A stretch of DNA of 64,000 bases. Source: Trichomonas vaginalis G3. Taxonomy: Eukaryota > Parabasalia > Trichomonadida > Trichomonadidae. This document shows, one piece after another, positions 39,624-50,423 of this stretch. The stretch lies in NCBI RefSeq assembly GCF_026262505.1, contig NC_067206.1, forward strand, positions 36,037,896 to 36,101,895. Direction: 5' to 3'. The notes below the pieces were generated by a model. It saw nothing but the letters and a program-made list of their open reading frames with translations, was not told the origin of the DNA and searched no databases. The position numbers and the translations under genes are program-made. The number at the start of each line of letters is the position of its first letter. Position 1 is the stretch's first letter.

Positions 39624-40200
39624 TACCATGTTACCATGAGACAACATGACATTTTGACAACAACATAGGAAATAAATTTTATCGTTAATGTTTACGTTAA
39701 TGGTTTCAGGTTATTCAATAATTAATTATTTTTGAAGAACTGAAGGTGTTACCATGTTACCATGTGCTACCAGCTTAATTAACTTCTCTGAAAAAATGAG
39801 ACAACATGACATTTTGACAACAACATAGGAAATAAATTTTATCGTTAATGTTTACGTTAATGGTTTCAGGTTATTCAATAATTAATTATTTTTGAAGAAC
39901 TGAAGGTGTTACCATGTTACCATGTGCTACCAGCTTAATTAACTTCTCTGAAAAAATGAGACAACATGACATTTTGACAACAACATAGGAAATAAATTTT
40001 ATCGTTAATGTTTACGTTAATGGTTTCAGGTTATTCAATAATTAATTATTTTTGAAGAACTGAAGGTGTTACCATGTTACCATGTGCTACCAGCTTAATT
40101 AACTTCTCTGAAAAAATGAGACAACATGACATTTTGACAACAACATAGGAAATAAATTTTATCGTTAATGTTTACGTTAATGGTTACGTTAATGTTTACG
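39624..40200. repeat. 160-bp tandem repeat, about 3.5 copies
   Basis: The phrase GAGACAACATGACATTTTG begins at 39638, 39798, 39958 and 40118, exactly 160 bases apart, and the copies look identical. Each unit contains TTACCATGTTACCATGTGC, GTTAATTAACTT-like and CGTTAATGTTTACG motifs. The last copy decays into short GTTTACGTTAAT repeats (40160-40220) and a diverged unit (about 40225-40300). An inverted partial copy lies at 42733-42830, so the array and its inverse flank the primase-helicase gene. Confidence 0.92.
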
Positions 40201-40364
40201 TTTATGTTTACGTTAATGTTTTCACTGTCACCACGTCACCAGGTTAATTAACTTCTCTTAAAAATGATGACAACATGACATTTAGACAACAGTCCAGGAA
40301 ATTTGATGCAGTCCAAAAATAAAGTTAGTTTTAAAATTATTTTTATTTTTTTATTCCTATATAA

Positions 40365-42677
40365 ATGACAGCAACAAACAACAACAGCAACTATATCGTT
40401 TCTGATGAAAAAGTTATTGATTCATTAGCTAAGGAATTAGTTGTGGCAGAAACTAAAACCCTCAACGAAAGAATTGGTGAAAACAAGATTGATTTACATA
40501 ACTACCTCAAACACGATGGAGGAAGAGGAAGGAAAACTGGTATGGCTTTATTAGTAAATAAAATTCAAAATTTAACTATTATAGATGTCGATATCAATAA
40601 ATCGTACAATGATGAACTTAAAGAAACGGTTAGAAAAGACATTCTATCAAAACTTTCGGATAAAGATGTTATCGTTAAAACCGCTTCAGGAGGTCTTCAC
40701 ATTTATTGCAACACTAATTTCTTCTATTCAGTTTCGAACAGAATGATTAAATGTTATTCCTGCAATGATTATGATATTGATATAATGACTTCTATTGATG
40801 ATTCAAAACGTTCATTAGTGGTTATGGCTGATTCAAGAGTTCGAAAGAATGCAACAGAACCAATCAATACATACTCATTCATTCGTGGAAGTTATGATTC
40901 AACATTAACTAGAACAGTGAATGATATATTAAATGATTTGAATATTAAGGTAAGAGTTGAACAAAAGAACGAAGAAATAAAGACTATCATGAATGAAAAC
41001 AAAGATGTAAACATTGACGATAAACTTGCCCAGAGCATAGTTGATGGCATCTGTGATTTTGAAGTACATAATGACGGTGGAAACATGAATTTAGAAAAAG
41101 AAGTTACATTATTCACACTGTTTCAAGCTATTAATTCGTTACCTAATCATTTAATTAATGAAGCCTACGATAACGTTTATAACTTCTGCAGTTTAACAGA
41201 AAATGCAAAAAGTAATTTTGAAAAAGCACGTGGTAGATATGCACATTTAATGACTTCTCCATTTGTTTTGGTGAAGATTCTAAAACTATATCAAAAAGAA
41301 TATTATGATGAGTACGTTTTACCTTTATTACGTAAGCCAAAAATAACATTTGATATAAAACTTGATGACTCGTTTTTGATAACAGATATTAGACGCAAGG
41401 CTGAAAATCATCAGTATAAAAACAGTTCTGAAGTAATTGAGGATTTATCACGTGTAATCCGTTTTGTAGATTGTGGAAACAAATATTTCATTCAAAAGGA
41501 CTATAATATCCACAACAAAATGAATCAAATATCATTCGTTCTTCAATCAAACATGAAAGAGTCACTTAAAATGATTAAATTATTTAAAGAAGAAGGTAAA
41601 ACAATAACAGCATGGGATGTACTATTAAATCAATTATCTTCATTAACCGTTAAGGGTGTTTGCTTTAAATCTGATTCCCCAGATGTTTTCTCAACGTTTC
41701 AGGGTTATAAATACAACATTCTCGAAAAGCCTGATTACTCAAAAATTGAGATGTTTATGAATTTCATTAAAGAAGCCATTTGTGATAATAACGATGAAGT
41801 GTATAAATACCTTCTCGGCTGGATTGCATCAATGATTCAACATCCTGGAATCAAGAATGAAACAGCAATTATTTTGAAAGGACTTCAGGGAACAGGTAAA
41901 AACAGATTTACAGACATTATTTCTGAACTTCTCGCTGGTTATTCATGTAAAAACATTACTGAAATAAGTGAGCTAACGGGTAATTTCAATTCAGTAGTTG
42001 AGAATAAAATGTTTCTTGTACTTAATGAACTCAAGAATGTAGGTGAAGACAGACTCGCAAACTTCAACGCTTTGAAATCAATTATAACGGATAATGAGAT
42101 TAGAATTAATGAAAAGAATCAACCTAGAAGAACAGCACAGAACGTTGCAAACTTCATTTTCGTAACTAACAACGTCTACCCTGTCAAAATTGAAGTTGGA
42201 GACAGAAGATACGTAGTTTTAAGAGTTAATGGTAAATTCAAGGGTCAATTTGATTACTTCAAGAATTTAATGGATTCATGCACTAAGGAATTTTATGATA
42301 ACCTTTTAACATATTTTATCAATTACGACCTTTCATCATTTAATGTACGAATCATACCGATGACTGAAGCCAAACAAGATTTAATTGAATTATCAACAAA
42401 TCCTTTAGATGTATGGATAAATACACATTATGATGAATTGTGTGCAGGTATGACGTGTGAAAATGCTCTATTCTGCAAACCATCAGACATGAAAGACAAG
42501 AATTTCCAAATGAGTATTAAGGATAAATGTGATAGGAAACATAGAAGAATAGACGGTAAACAAACATGGTGTTATGTTTTGAAAGAAGAAATGAAAGGAT
42601 TATATAAACAGGTTGAACCAAACGATAATGAGGATTCATTTACTGACGATGAAATACCTGTAAATGAAGCTTTATAA
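40365..42677 (+). CDS. Polinton part: primase plus superfamily 3 helicase
   Basis: A 770-residue replication protein. The N-terminal ~200 residues look like an archaeo-eukaryotic or bifunctional-type primase (LTIIDVDINKSYND, VIVKTASGGLHIYC). The middle is helical. The C-terminal third is an SF3 helicase with Walker A GLQGTGKNRF (about residue 505), Walker B-like MFLVLNELKN and motif C ANFIFVTNNVYPVKI. This plan is the D5-like one found in large DNA viruses, virophages and Polinton-like viruses. It would start and unwind DNA in replication. The start context is TATATAAATG. It is the only replication gene seen in the element. Confidence 0.85.
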   Translation: MTATNNNSNYIVSDEKVIDSLAKELVVAETKTLNERIGENKIDLHNYLKHDGGRGRKTGMALLVNKIQNLTIIDVDINKSYNDELKETVRKDILSKLSDKDVIVKTASGGLHIYCNTNFFYSVSNRMIKCYSCNDYDIDIMTSIDDSKRSLVVMADSRVRKNATEPINTYSFIRGSYDSTLTRTVNDILNDLNIKVRVEQKNEEIKTIMNENKDVNIDDKLAQSIVDGICDFEVHNDGGNMNLEKEVTLFTLFQAINSLPNHLINEAYDNVYNFCSLTENAKSNFEKARGRYAHLMTSPFVLVKILKLYQKEYYDEYVLPLLRKPKITFDIKLDDSFLITDIRRKAENHQYKNSSEVIEDLSRVIRFVDCGNKYFIQKDYNIHNKMNQISFVLQSNMKESLKMIKLFKEEGKTITAWDVLLNQLSSLTVKGVCFKSDSPDVFSTFQGYKYNILEKPDYSKIEMFMNFIKEAICDNNDEVYKYLLGWIASMIQHPGIKNETAIILKGLQGTGKNRFTDIISELLAGYSCKNITEISELTGNFNSVVENKMFLVLNELKNVGEDRLANFNALKSIITDNEIRINEKNQPRRTAQNVANFIFVTNNVYPVKIEVGDRRYVVLRVNGKFKGQFDYFKNLMDSCTKEFYDNLLTYFINYDLSSFNVRIIPMTEAKQDLIELSTNPLDVWINTHYDELCAGMTCENALFCKPSDMKDKNFQMSIKDKCDRKHRRIDGKQTWCYVLKEEMKGLYKQVEPNDNEDSFTDDEIPVNEAL

Positions 42678-42732
42678 AGTATGATTTGAATTTATTTTTG
42701 CATTAATCCTGCTGTGTTGTCAAAATGTCATG

Positions 42733-42830
42733 TTGTCTCATTTTTTCAGAGAAGTTAATTAACCTGGTAGCACATGGTAACATGGTAACACCTTCAGTTC
42801 TTCAAAAATAATTAATTATTGAATAAATGG
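42733..42830. repeat. Inverted partial copy of the 160-bp unit
   Basis: The reverse complement of about 98 bases of the repeat unit at 39.6-40.2 kb (AATGTCATGTTGTCTCATTT, then GGTAACATGGTAACACC). It lies directly after the primase-helicase stop. Confidence 0.9.
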
Positions 42831-42913
42831 GAAATAAATTTACGTCAAATATGTAATTTATAAAATCTTATATCGACAGGCTACGTAGCACTGAAATAAA
42901 ATTTTGTTATCAG

Positions 42914-43096
42914 TTATTTTATCATCATTTTATTAAGTTCATCTTTAGTTAATAATTTGAATGGATTCGCTAATGTTCCACCTTGAGTCACAACACTTGC
43001 CCCAGCTAATTGTGAAGAACCTGGGATAAGTACTCCACGAAATGATTTCATTGGTATCATTAATTTAGAAATAGTTGGCTTAATTAATTTTGTCAT
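42914..43096 (-). CDS. Polinton part: small protein
   Basis: 60 residues, basic at the N-terminus (MTKLIKPTISKLMIPMKSF), with a short Gly/Ser/Ala-rich middle. No known domain. The start context is CATAAATG, like most genes of the element. Confidence 0.5.
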   Translation of the reverse strand: MTKLIKPTISKLMIPMKSFRGVLIPGSSQLAGASVVTQGGTLANPFKLLTKDELNKMMIK

Positions 43097-43122
43097 TTAT
43101 GATAAAAATAAAATTGCATAAT

Positions 43123-43269
43123 TTAAATTTTTCTCATTTTCTCATCCTGTTTTGGTTTCAGCAACTTTTCAAGTTGTTGTCTTGTCAGTAACTTTAATTT
43201 TAACTTTGGATCAAATATTGGGTTTCCATCTTTATCTCTTCCAATAACACCATATGGTAGAATCTTCAT
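43123..43269 (-). CDS. Polinton part: very small Lys-rich protein
   Basis: 48 residues (MKILPYGVIGRDKDGNPIFD, then a Lys/Leu-rich helix). The DGNPIFDPK-like phrase and basic helix look protein-like, and the start context GTATAAATG matches the other genes of the element. The function is unknown. Confidence 0.5.
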   Translation of the reverse strand: MKILPYGVIGRDKDGNPIFDPKLKLKLLTRQQLEKLLKPKQDEKMRKI

Positions 43270-43364
43270 TTATACTAAAATAAAAATTTAAATTATACCG
43301 TTCGCTCTTTTGGAGCTCAGGACTTTCAGTCCGTTCTAAAGTTTGTTTCACAAACATTGAGCGT

Positions 43365-44993
43365 TCATTGAACTCTATACCATGCGAATACAGTCATAAA
43401 TGGTGGCATGTATTCTTTACTTTGTCCCGTTGTTTGTGTATATCCTGAAACGAAATGTGTATGGTTTCCTTCTCCCTGAGTGTCACTCCAGTAACAATTT
43501 ATAGCAAACTTAACATCATCTTTAACATCATATCCTTTACCTTTTGTCATTCCTGACCAATCCCAATATCTATGCTTATGCCAACCCGCTTGAGATGTAC
43601 TTAAATCTATGTAGTGACTGTGTGCAGGTAAATTTTCACCTGAAATCGTTTTACTTCCCCCTGTTTCCTTTGAAGAGTTTGCACAATACAAAAACCTGTC
43701 AACTATTTGTTCCCATGCACCAACACCAAACATTACTTGAGGACCTCTTGCATCCATAGATGTATAAATAGAACCTACTGGGTTCATTAAATCAAACATA
43801 TGAGATATTATAGGATTGTCTCTTTTGAACTTAAAATATAGTGCAACTATTTCTGGTTTCTTCTGGTTTGTGTCAGAATATTTTTTATAATATAATCTTA
43901 TGTTTTCAGGGTAGGTAAAATCTTGACTATAATATTTATTTCTGTCATCTGTATAATAATATACTATTCTCGTTTTTTCTATTGCATTATATCTTTTATA
44001 TCTATAATAATCTAAATATAATGTTAGCTTTTGTTCATCTACACGTGGTGTTCTGTCGTCATCTCCATAGTCATAATAATATGGTGCTGGAGCTGGGTCA
44101 GGCAATGTCATATCTACCATTTCATAAACTCTTAAATATTTCTTTTGTTCGTCTCCATATAAGTTTAAGTAGCAGTTGTTGTCTAATGGAACTTTAACTT
44201 GTGTACCATCATTCTTTTTATAGCTTACATACATTTCATTGTTATTTTTCGGAATGAGTTTACACCGTGTACCATTTTTTAAGGAGTGTACAAACTGCCA
44301 TCTAAAATATTTATTTTCTTCATTGACAGAAAAGTCACCAACAATAGTTTCAATATTTTTTGTTCCTATCAAACTTTGGTATATTTCGTTAACATATGTT
44401 TTATCCGCCTTCTTCTCTAACTCATCGTTAACATATGTTTTATCCGCTTTAAGGTCTAAACATCCTGAAACCCATCCTGTATCAGCTTTAACTTTAAAAG
44501 TCTCAAATGTCCATTCATAATACCGTTCAACCTTTTCTTTAATTTCATTATCTTTTTCATCAACATAAACCAAATTTGCCTTCTTCTCTAACTCACTATC
44601 CACATATGTTTTATCCGCCTTCTTCATTATGTCGTTTAGGAAACCTTCTATGAATTCCTCATTTAAATTAAATCTTCCAATCTTCAAAACTTTAGGAAAT
44701 GCATTTAATGCGTAATATCTCTGTTCTTCTGGTGGAATTGATGTTATATCATCCGTTATTCCTTTAATTTTTGAATTCATAAATAAAATTTCTTTTATAT
44801 TTGATATCACTGCACCACCTTTGCAAACGAATTCGAAATGGTCATTTTTCAATACTATCTCCAAATCTCCATATTTCAACCTTTGCGTTTGTTCTGCCAT
44901 CTTTGAATTATATGCATATATGGCGTATGTAATGGTCTGAAGGACCTGGGTGCTTTGCGCCTTAAGTTGTTGTGGTTGCTGTTGTTTAATCAT
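43365..44993 (-). CDS. Polinton part: fibre-like protein with phage tail-collar C-terminus
   Basis: 542 residues. Residues about 120-215 contain short coiled repeats (ADKTYVDSELEKKA, ADKTYVNDELEKKA). The last ~130 residues match the tail-collar/fibre tip of phages: a GSIYTSMDARGPQVMFGVGA-like opening, W-E-Q-I-V-D-R-F-L-Y, GENLPAHSHYIDLST, then HTH and a final MPPFMTVFAWYRV. It is thus a likely virion spike or attachment protein. The N-terminus shares a short segment (TQVLQTI) with the integrase. The start context is ATAATAAATG. Confidence 0.8.
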   Translation of the reverse strand: MIKQQQPQQLKAQSTQVLQTITYAIYAYNSKMAEQTQRLKYGDLEIVLKNDHFEFVCKGGAVISNIKEILFMNSKIKGITDDITSIPPEEQRYYALNAFPKVLKIGRFNLNEEFIEGFLNDIMKKADKTYVDSELEKKANLVYVDEKDNEIKEKVERYYEWTFETFKVKADTGWVSGCLDLKADKTYVNDELEKKADKTYVNEIYQSLIGTKNIETIVGDFSVNEENKYFRWQFVHSLKNGTRCKLIPKNNNEMYVSYKKNDGTQVKVPLDNNCYLNLYGDEQKKYLRVYEMVDMTLPDPAPAPYYYDYGDDDRTPRVDEQKLTLYLDYYRYKRYNAIEKTRIVYYYTDDRNKYYSQDFTYPENIRLYYKKYSDTNQKKPEIVALYFKFKRDNPIISHMFDLMNPVGSIYTSMDARGPQVMFGVGAWEQIVDRFLYCANSSKETGGSKTISGENLPAHSHYIDLSTSQAGWHKHRYWDWSGMTKGKGYDVKDDVKFAINCYWSDTQGEGNHTHFVSGYTQTTGQSKEYMPPFMTVFAWYRVQ

Positions 44994-45017
44994 TTATTAT
45001 GATTTAAAAATAAATAT

Positions 45018-45728
45018 TTAATCCGTTATCTCATCAGCTATTTTTTCTATTTGAAATTGCCATAATATTTCATTCATAAATTCTAAATCACAATCAAACA
45101 GGTCAGTTATTCTAAATTTAATATTTGATAAATCTTTTGAATGAAGAATAAATGAATTCCCGGATAATTGAAACGGATATGATAAAGAAAATGTGTTTAA
45201 GTTGATGGATAAAATGTTTTGTATTGATGGGTAAGAGTTAGGGTCTAATGTTTGATGTGAAAATCTCATTGGGGTATTAACTTTATCACATTTGATTAAA
45301 ATGAAATTGGAACCAGTGTCAGAATACAAAACATCCCCAACATCTTTTTCAAAATTTAATATCCCCAACAATGAACGAAGATGAGGAGTACAAAATTTAA
45401 TTTTCAGCGGGAATTTAATAAGGTTATTTATTTCATCAAGTTCAAAAAGTTTATCAGGTTTTGATTTAAAATTTTCTTCATACCATACGATAAATGATTC
45501 ATTTAAATAACTTAAAATCGTGTTAATATCCCATTTCGCTATCACATTATTTATATACATATCATACGTTTTTTCATGGTCATCTTTAATAAATGATATA
45601 TAATCTGAAGGGTCTAAAAGAATGGGATTAAATTTACCACTCACAGAAACGAGAGTAACATTATAAATTCCGCTAACTGTTAAATTTAATTCACAGTTAT
45701 TATTCGAAATAATATTGATAATTGACAT
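45018..45728 (-). CDS. Polinton part: possible minor capsid (penton-like) protein
   Basis: 236 residues, beta-rich with few charges in the second half (LRSLLGILNF, NLNTFSLSYPFQLSGNSFIL). The position next to fibre and capsid genes and the beta character suggest a single jelly-roll minor capsid protein. That is inference from neighbourhood and composition, as I see no decisive motif. Confidence 0.5.
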   Translation of the reverse strand: MSIINIISNNNCELNLTVSGIYNVTLVSVSGKFNPILLDPSDYISFIKDDHEKTYDMYINNVIAKWDINTILSYLNESFIVWYEENFKSKPDKLFELDEINNLIKFPLKIKFCTPHLRSLLGILNFEKDVGDVLYSDTGSNFILIKCDKVNTPMRFSHQTLDPNSYPSIQNILSINLNTFSLSYPFQLSGNSFILHSKDLSNIKFRITDLFDCDLEFMNEILWQFQIEKIADEITD

Positions 45729-45747
45729 TTTTATTACGATTAAAAAT

Positions 45748-46227
45748 ATGGTAAAGCGTTATTTTCCAGTGATAAATAAAACTAGAATAAGATTACCTCA
45801 AGAATTCATAAATTCAACGAATAAGAAATTCATTCATGTTATAAATTTTAGTGTTTTCAGAAAATTTGAGTCAGTGTCATATTCATCAACAGGTTATATT
45901 TCACTTCATTCAAATTTAGTTCAATCAAACCCATATAATGACCATTTCATAAGATTTTCAGATGGTATTAAAAATGTGATTGATAGATTAAAATATGAAC
46001 AGATTGACAATATCGAATTTTTGGAATTTTGGTTTAAATATCCCGATGGAAAAAAGATTGAAGTTAAAGATAAAGCTGATACTATAACAAAAACAATTAC
46101 AATGACCGATCCGGATAGTGGGGAACAAAAAGAAATAAAACAAACGATAGAAACTGGTGAAAGGTCAATTATTATTGATTATGATTCAAAGGATTATTAT
46201 TCGATAATGTTAATGCTTGAATATTAA
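45748..46227 (+). CDS. Polinton part: small beta-rich protein
   Basis: 159 residues from the ATG at 45748, chosen because the upstream ATG overlaps the divergent gene's start. It is beta-rich with a charged hairpin (KKIEVKDKADTITKTITMTD). It ends four bases into the convergent gene at 46224. No known domain. Confidence 0.5.
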   Translation: MVKRYFPVINKTRIRLPQEFINSTNKKFIHVINFSVFRKFESVSYSSTGYISLHSNLVQSNPYNDHFIRFSDGIKNVIDRLKYEQIDNIEFLEFWFKYPDGKKIEVKDKADTITKTITMTDPDSGEQKEIKQTIETGERSIIIDYDSKDYYSIMLMLEY

Positions 46228-46895
46228 ATAGCCTTAACAAAGAATTTTTCAAGTGATATTTTATATTCATCAACTATTTTATTATAAATATCATTATATG
46301 TTAAATGAAGTTCAGTTGTTGTTCCGTTCTTTGATATCTTAATTGTGCTAATATCCTTTATAGGATTTATTTTTGCAACTATTCCACAGCATGAAACCTC
46401 ATCATCTATGAAAAATTGAATCTTAACGTCTGAATCTTGAACATCACAAAGAATGGCGATAATGTGAATTAATGATTCATAAGGTAAAATAATTAAACCG
46501 GATTGGTCAATTAAATTTATTATTGAATCATAATTATTAATTATTATATCACGGTAAATTTTCATTAATTCTGAATTAATGTCTATTTTATATGGGTTCT
46601 CGATGTTTGATGAAAGAGGCGGGGGGTATGTTGGATAAGTGGGAATTTCAACAGGTTCTTTACCGGGTTCAGATAAAATGATTTGGTCTCCATTCTCATG
46701 GTTTTCTTCATTCTCCTCATTCTTCGGTAAGTCACGAGTTAATAAATTTGGTTGAGTTGCTGACCTTGTTAATTCAGGGCTAACATTAACTTTAATATTT
46801 TGAATAATTCGTGATTTATCATCATTTACGTTATAACCAACCGTAATCTCTGCTTTTGCGTTAGTGTTCTTTTGACTAGTGAAACGTCTTCTCAT
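46224..46895 (-). CDS. Polinton part: unknown protein with acidic/Pro linker
   Basis: 223 residues: a basic N-terminus (MRRRFTSQKN), a Glu/Asn/Pro-rich linker at about 55-100, then an ordered alpha/beta C-terminal half. Position suggests a virion or assembly role. No family is recognised. The start context is ATATAAATG. Confidence 0.5.
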   Translation of the reverse strand: MRRRFTSQKNTNAKAEITVGYNVNDDKSRIIQNIKVNVSPELTRSATQPNLLTRDLPKNEENEENHENGDQIILSEPGKEPVEIPTYPTYPPPLSSNIENPYKIDINSELMKIYRDIIINNYDSIINLIDQSGLIILPYESLIHIIAILCDVQDSDVKIQFFIDDEVSCCGIVAKINPIKDISTIKISKNGTTTELHLTYNDIYNKIVDEYKISLEKFFVKAI

Positions 46896-46929
46896 TTATA
46901 TTCGAATAAAAAAATATATTTAAACTTTT

Positions 46930-47825
46930 ATTTTGCTGGAACTTTTGAATCTATTATTCCTGTATTTGTTCATGAAGTTGATTTTTAGCTGTTTCATCGT
47001 AATTAATAGACCGAATATATTCATTAATTGCATTCTTATAATCATCTGATTTCTCAAATTTTCTTTTATCTGATTCCTTAACTAAATCATAAGTTAAACC
47101 TCGTTGCTGATATAATGGTTTCTTAATTAAATCTTTGAATGCTTGAGATAAAGCACCTGATGCAATTCTTGCTACTATAATTGGTTGGAATTGCTGTTTA
47201 AGTTCATCTTTAACATTTGCGAAAACTGGATCAAATAAAGCAACTTTAAAGAATTTCTTAGCTGAAATTTCAGGTCTAATATTTGCATATTGACCATCAA
47301 ACTGGTTAGAATATCGTGGTAATCCATCCGGTCCCTCTTCAATAGCATTTAATTCTTCATTGAAATAAGAATATGGATTATGACGGTATGAATTAATTGG
47401 ACCTTTTCACCTTCTCCAATGTATTGTTTAACAGCTTTTCCATTTTCATCAAATTGCATAGGATAACGTTCATTATATGCTTTACGTTTAGGATAATCAG
47501 ATATAGTTAATTTATAACCATTTATGACTTTAATATTACCTTGACCATCAGTAACGAAAACTTCATTTATACCATCAGGTTTTCCATTTGGACCCGTAAT
47601 GTCTGCTTCGTGTGCTTCCCAATTTGGACCATGACGTTTGGCATATGCTTGAGCTTCTGGTAATGTTAAAACGTTTCTCATTTGTTTAACATCTTTTTGA
47701 AGACCAGCAACAATATGAACTAATTCTTTCATTCCATCAGGAACTTTCATAGTTCTATTATATGCACCCCTTTTGTTTGTCCCTTGTTTTAATGGAACCT
47801 GTAGAAGATTTGCTATTTCTGTCAT
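46930..47825 (-). pseudogene. Polinton part: unknown gene, decayed
   Basis: A region with clear coding character on the minus strand (from [20 protein letters not shown] onward, with conserved-looking [20 protein letters not shown]), but decayed overall. It may be a structural or scaffold protein given its position between the packaging ATPase and other virion genes. That is inference. Confidence 0.5.
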
Positions 47826-47865
47826 GTTTAATTATAAATAAAAAATAAAAATTAATTATAAAAAG

Positions 47866-48692
47866 TTAATCAAATTTAACAACTCCTTTATTTAAATCAA
47901 CTATTATTTTTCCATGTTCACCTAATTGCTGATATTGTGTGTAAAGTTCATTAATGCTCATTGGTAAATTCACTTGATAAAGCATAACGTTCAACTGTTG
48001 ACGACTAAACCCACTGAAAATGAAAAGTGTTGATAGATTTGATTTAATGTTTGTGCTTAATGCTTTGAAATATTGAACAGCCATAAAGAATGAACACTGA
48101 ATGTGTCGACATTGAGTTAATAACTGATTAAAATATGATTTCTCGTTTGTTATTAGTTTTGATTTCACTGCATCATCTAGAAAAATGAGTGAATGCAAAA
48201 ATTCTCTATCAAAATTTGAAATAGAAAGTGTTTCAAATAATTCATCCTGTTGTTTATCAATAATTTTATCCTCTAATCCTTGCTTCTTGATTGTATTATA
48301 TAATTCTTTATACATTAAAAAGTTTTTTAAATAATCTTCTGCTTCTTCTTGTGATAAATAAATAATTGGAATTTTGATTAAATGCTTTAAAGATTCAAAT
48401 GTATCATCTGAAGGTGAACCTGAACGGTTGATATAAATTAACACATGTGAAAGGGGGAAGTGTTAGCAATAATGATAATTTGTTTTAATATCGTTAATGT
48501 TTTACCTTTATTTTGTTTACCAATTGCTGCAGTGATTGAATTTAAGTAACATTCAGAATATGGAATTTTCATTAATTTTTCCTTAGATAGAGCATTTCTA
48601 TTATCACTCAATGCTTCATTAATCATATCATCTATGTATGTATTATATACTCCTGCTAATTCTTCATAAGGGGTGGATGAATTTAAATCCAT
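47866..48692 (-). pseudogene. Polinton part: FtsK/HerA-type packaging ATPase, decayed
   Basis: A Walker A motif (AAIGKQNKGKTLTIL) and a Walker B motif (SLIFLDDAV) are visible, in the order and setting of the A32-like DNA-packaging ATPases shared by Polintons, virophages and large DNA viruses. The part is broken. The start context is TTAAATG. Confidence 0.75.
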
Positions 48693-48855
48693 TTAATCAA
48701 AAATAAATTTATAATTTTAAACATTTTATTCATCAATATTTCATCATATGAACTTCTATACTGTGGTGGTGTACCTGTTGGATGATATTTCAAACCTTCA
48801 TCCGGTGTCCATGTCCAATATGTAGTCCTAGTAAACCAAACCTGAGGAGGATTTG

Positions 48856-50354
48856 TCACCTTTGAACAGTAGGTGTCATTTCACCCTGAATGATTGGATA
48901 AGCTTTCACTTGTACTGTAACTTGTGAGTTGAAAGTTTCTAATCCATCAAAGAATATACCCGCTCCATCACGTTGAACTGGAATAGTGCATAAGAATGAA
49001 GTTTGGTCTTTCCATGTTCTAGCTAATGGCATGCCATCATCATCATTCAGTGGTCTAGTTAATGAGTCCTCGTATTCTTCTGTGCATTCATTCACTCCAT
49101 CTAAATCAGAAGCTTGAAGCATACGTGTAAAGAATATGTCACCCACTGTGGTCATCGCTTGATCGGGGAAGTTTCTGGAATCTATAGTGACCTGAAGACC
49201 TCGAAGCATTGGATTTTCTAAAACCGTTCTTTGCATTGCATTCTTCGGAAATGTTAACACAACATCTGTAACATTATGAAGAGCGTATGAGAAATCTGAG
49301 CTAATACCTTCAGGAGTGATGCAACCTCCATTTAGTGAACGAACGTCAATATGTTGAGCTGGAATCATGAATGGATCTTCCTTACTAAATAAACGTGGTA
49401 TTGCTTTAACTGATTCTTCAATTAAACCGTATCCTGGTGTAATGCATTTATCCTCTAAAACTTCCATCTTTGTGCATGAAATAATAACGTTATCAACTGT
49501 TGCGTCAGCAGATGTAGCGGCTAAGCTTGTAATTAATTTGGCAGGAAGTCCGATTTGTTGGAATTTGCGATCATATTTATAAACATGATTCATAATCTTT
49601 TCATAATTTTCATCAGTTATCTTTTCATAAACGTAATTTTGTAAATCAGCAACTCTTAACGGGTCAACCTGACAAAATACTAAAGTATCCCTGAAAACAT
49701 AATATTTAAGAATGATATCACCAAATGATTTAGGATAATCATCGAACGCCTGAAATGCTAACAAATCATTTACCGGAATAATCATATCAAAAGTGACATC
49801 AACTTCTTCATTTACTTTCTTGAAAACTTCTGAAGGGTCAATATATTTACCACATACTGAGTTATCATATTTTTGAACATTATTATATAACGAATGAACA
49901 AACTTTTTAACTTTCCTTTCTGATTTTGGTTTATATGTTGCAAATGCGAAAGATTCACGGGCGCAATCCATCTGAAGATAACCGGCATCACCTCTTTCAG
50001 TTTCTACTTCTAATTGTTTAAAGCTTTGATTTGATGATTTGTAACCAACGAATAAACGCATGCATTTAAAAGCGGCATCACATGTGAAAGCTTTATTTGA
50101 AACTAGAGTTGCTTTAACTTTGCGTTTAATATATGTGTCACCTAATTGGTTCACATCATAGCTGGATTTGTAATTCTTAAATGAGTTTGTTTATCATCAA
50201 AATATGGAGCATCAGAGTCATAGCATGAACTTTCAAGTTCTCTATAATATCTTCTACCGTCATTCTTTGCGAATATTTCATTTATTTTTTCGAATGAATG
50301 AAATACATTTCCATTAATCGGTTTAGTGTTTGGCACTAAATAGTTAGTCGTCAT
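48856..50354 (-). pseudogene. Polinton part: major capsid-like protein region
   Basis: The longest frame here (432 residues) is beta-rich and has phrases of double jelly-roll capsid proteins (VTFDMIIPVNDLLAFQAFDD, NPMLRGLQVTIDSRNFPDQA). It sits next to the packaging ATPase, as is usual in Polintons. The region is decayed. The capsid call rests on position, size and these phrases. Confidence 0.65.
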
Positions 50355-50423
50355 TTATTAATAAATAAAAAATCAAAATTAAAAGATGAAATGAATTTTT
50401 AATTTTAATGAAATAATCAAGCT

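Noticed and set aside
39624-40200. CRISPR-like array
   Set aside because: The 160-base units are directly adjacent with no unique spacers, inside a eukaryotic mobile element.
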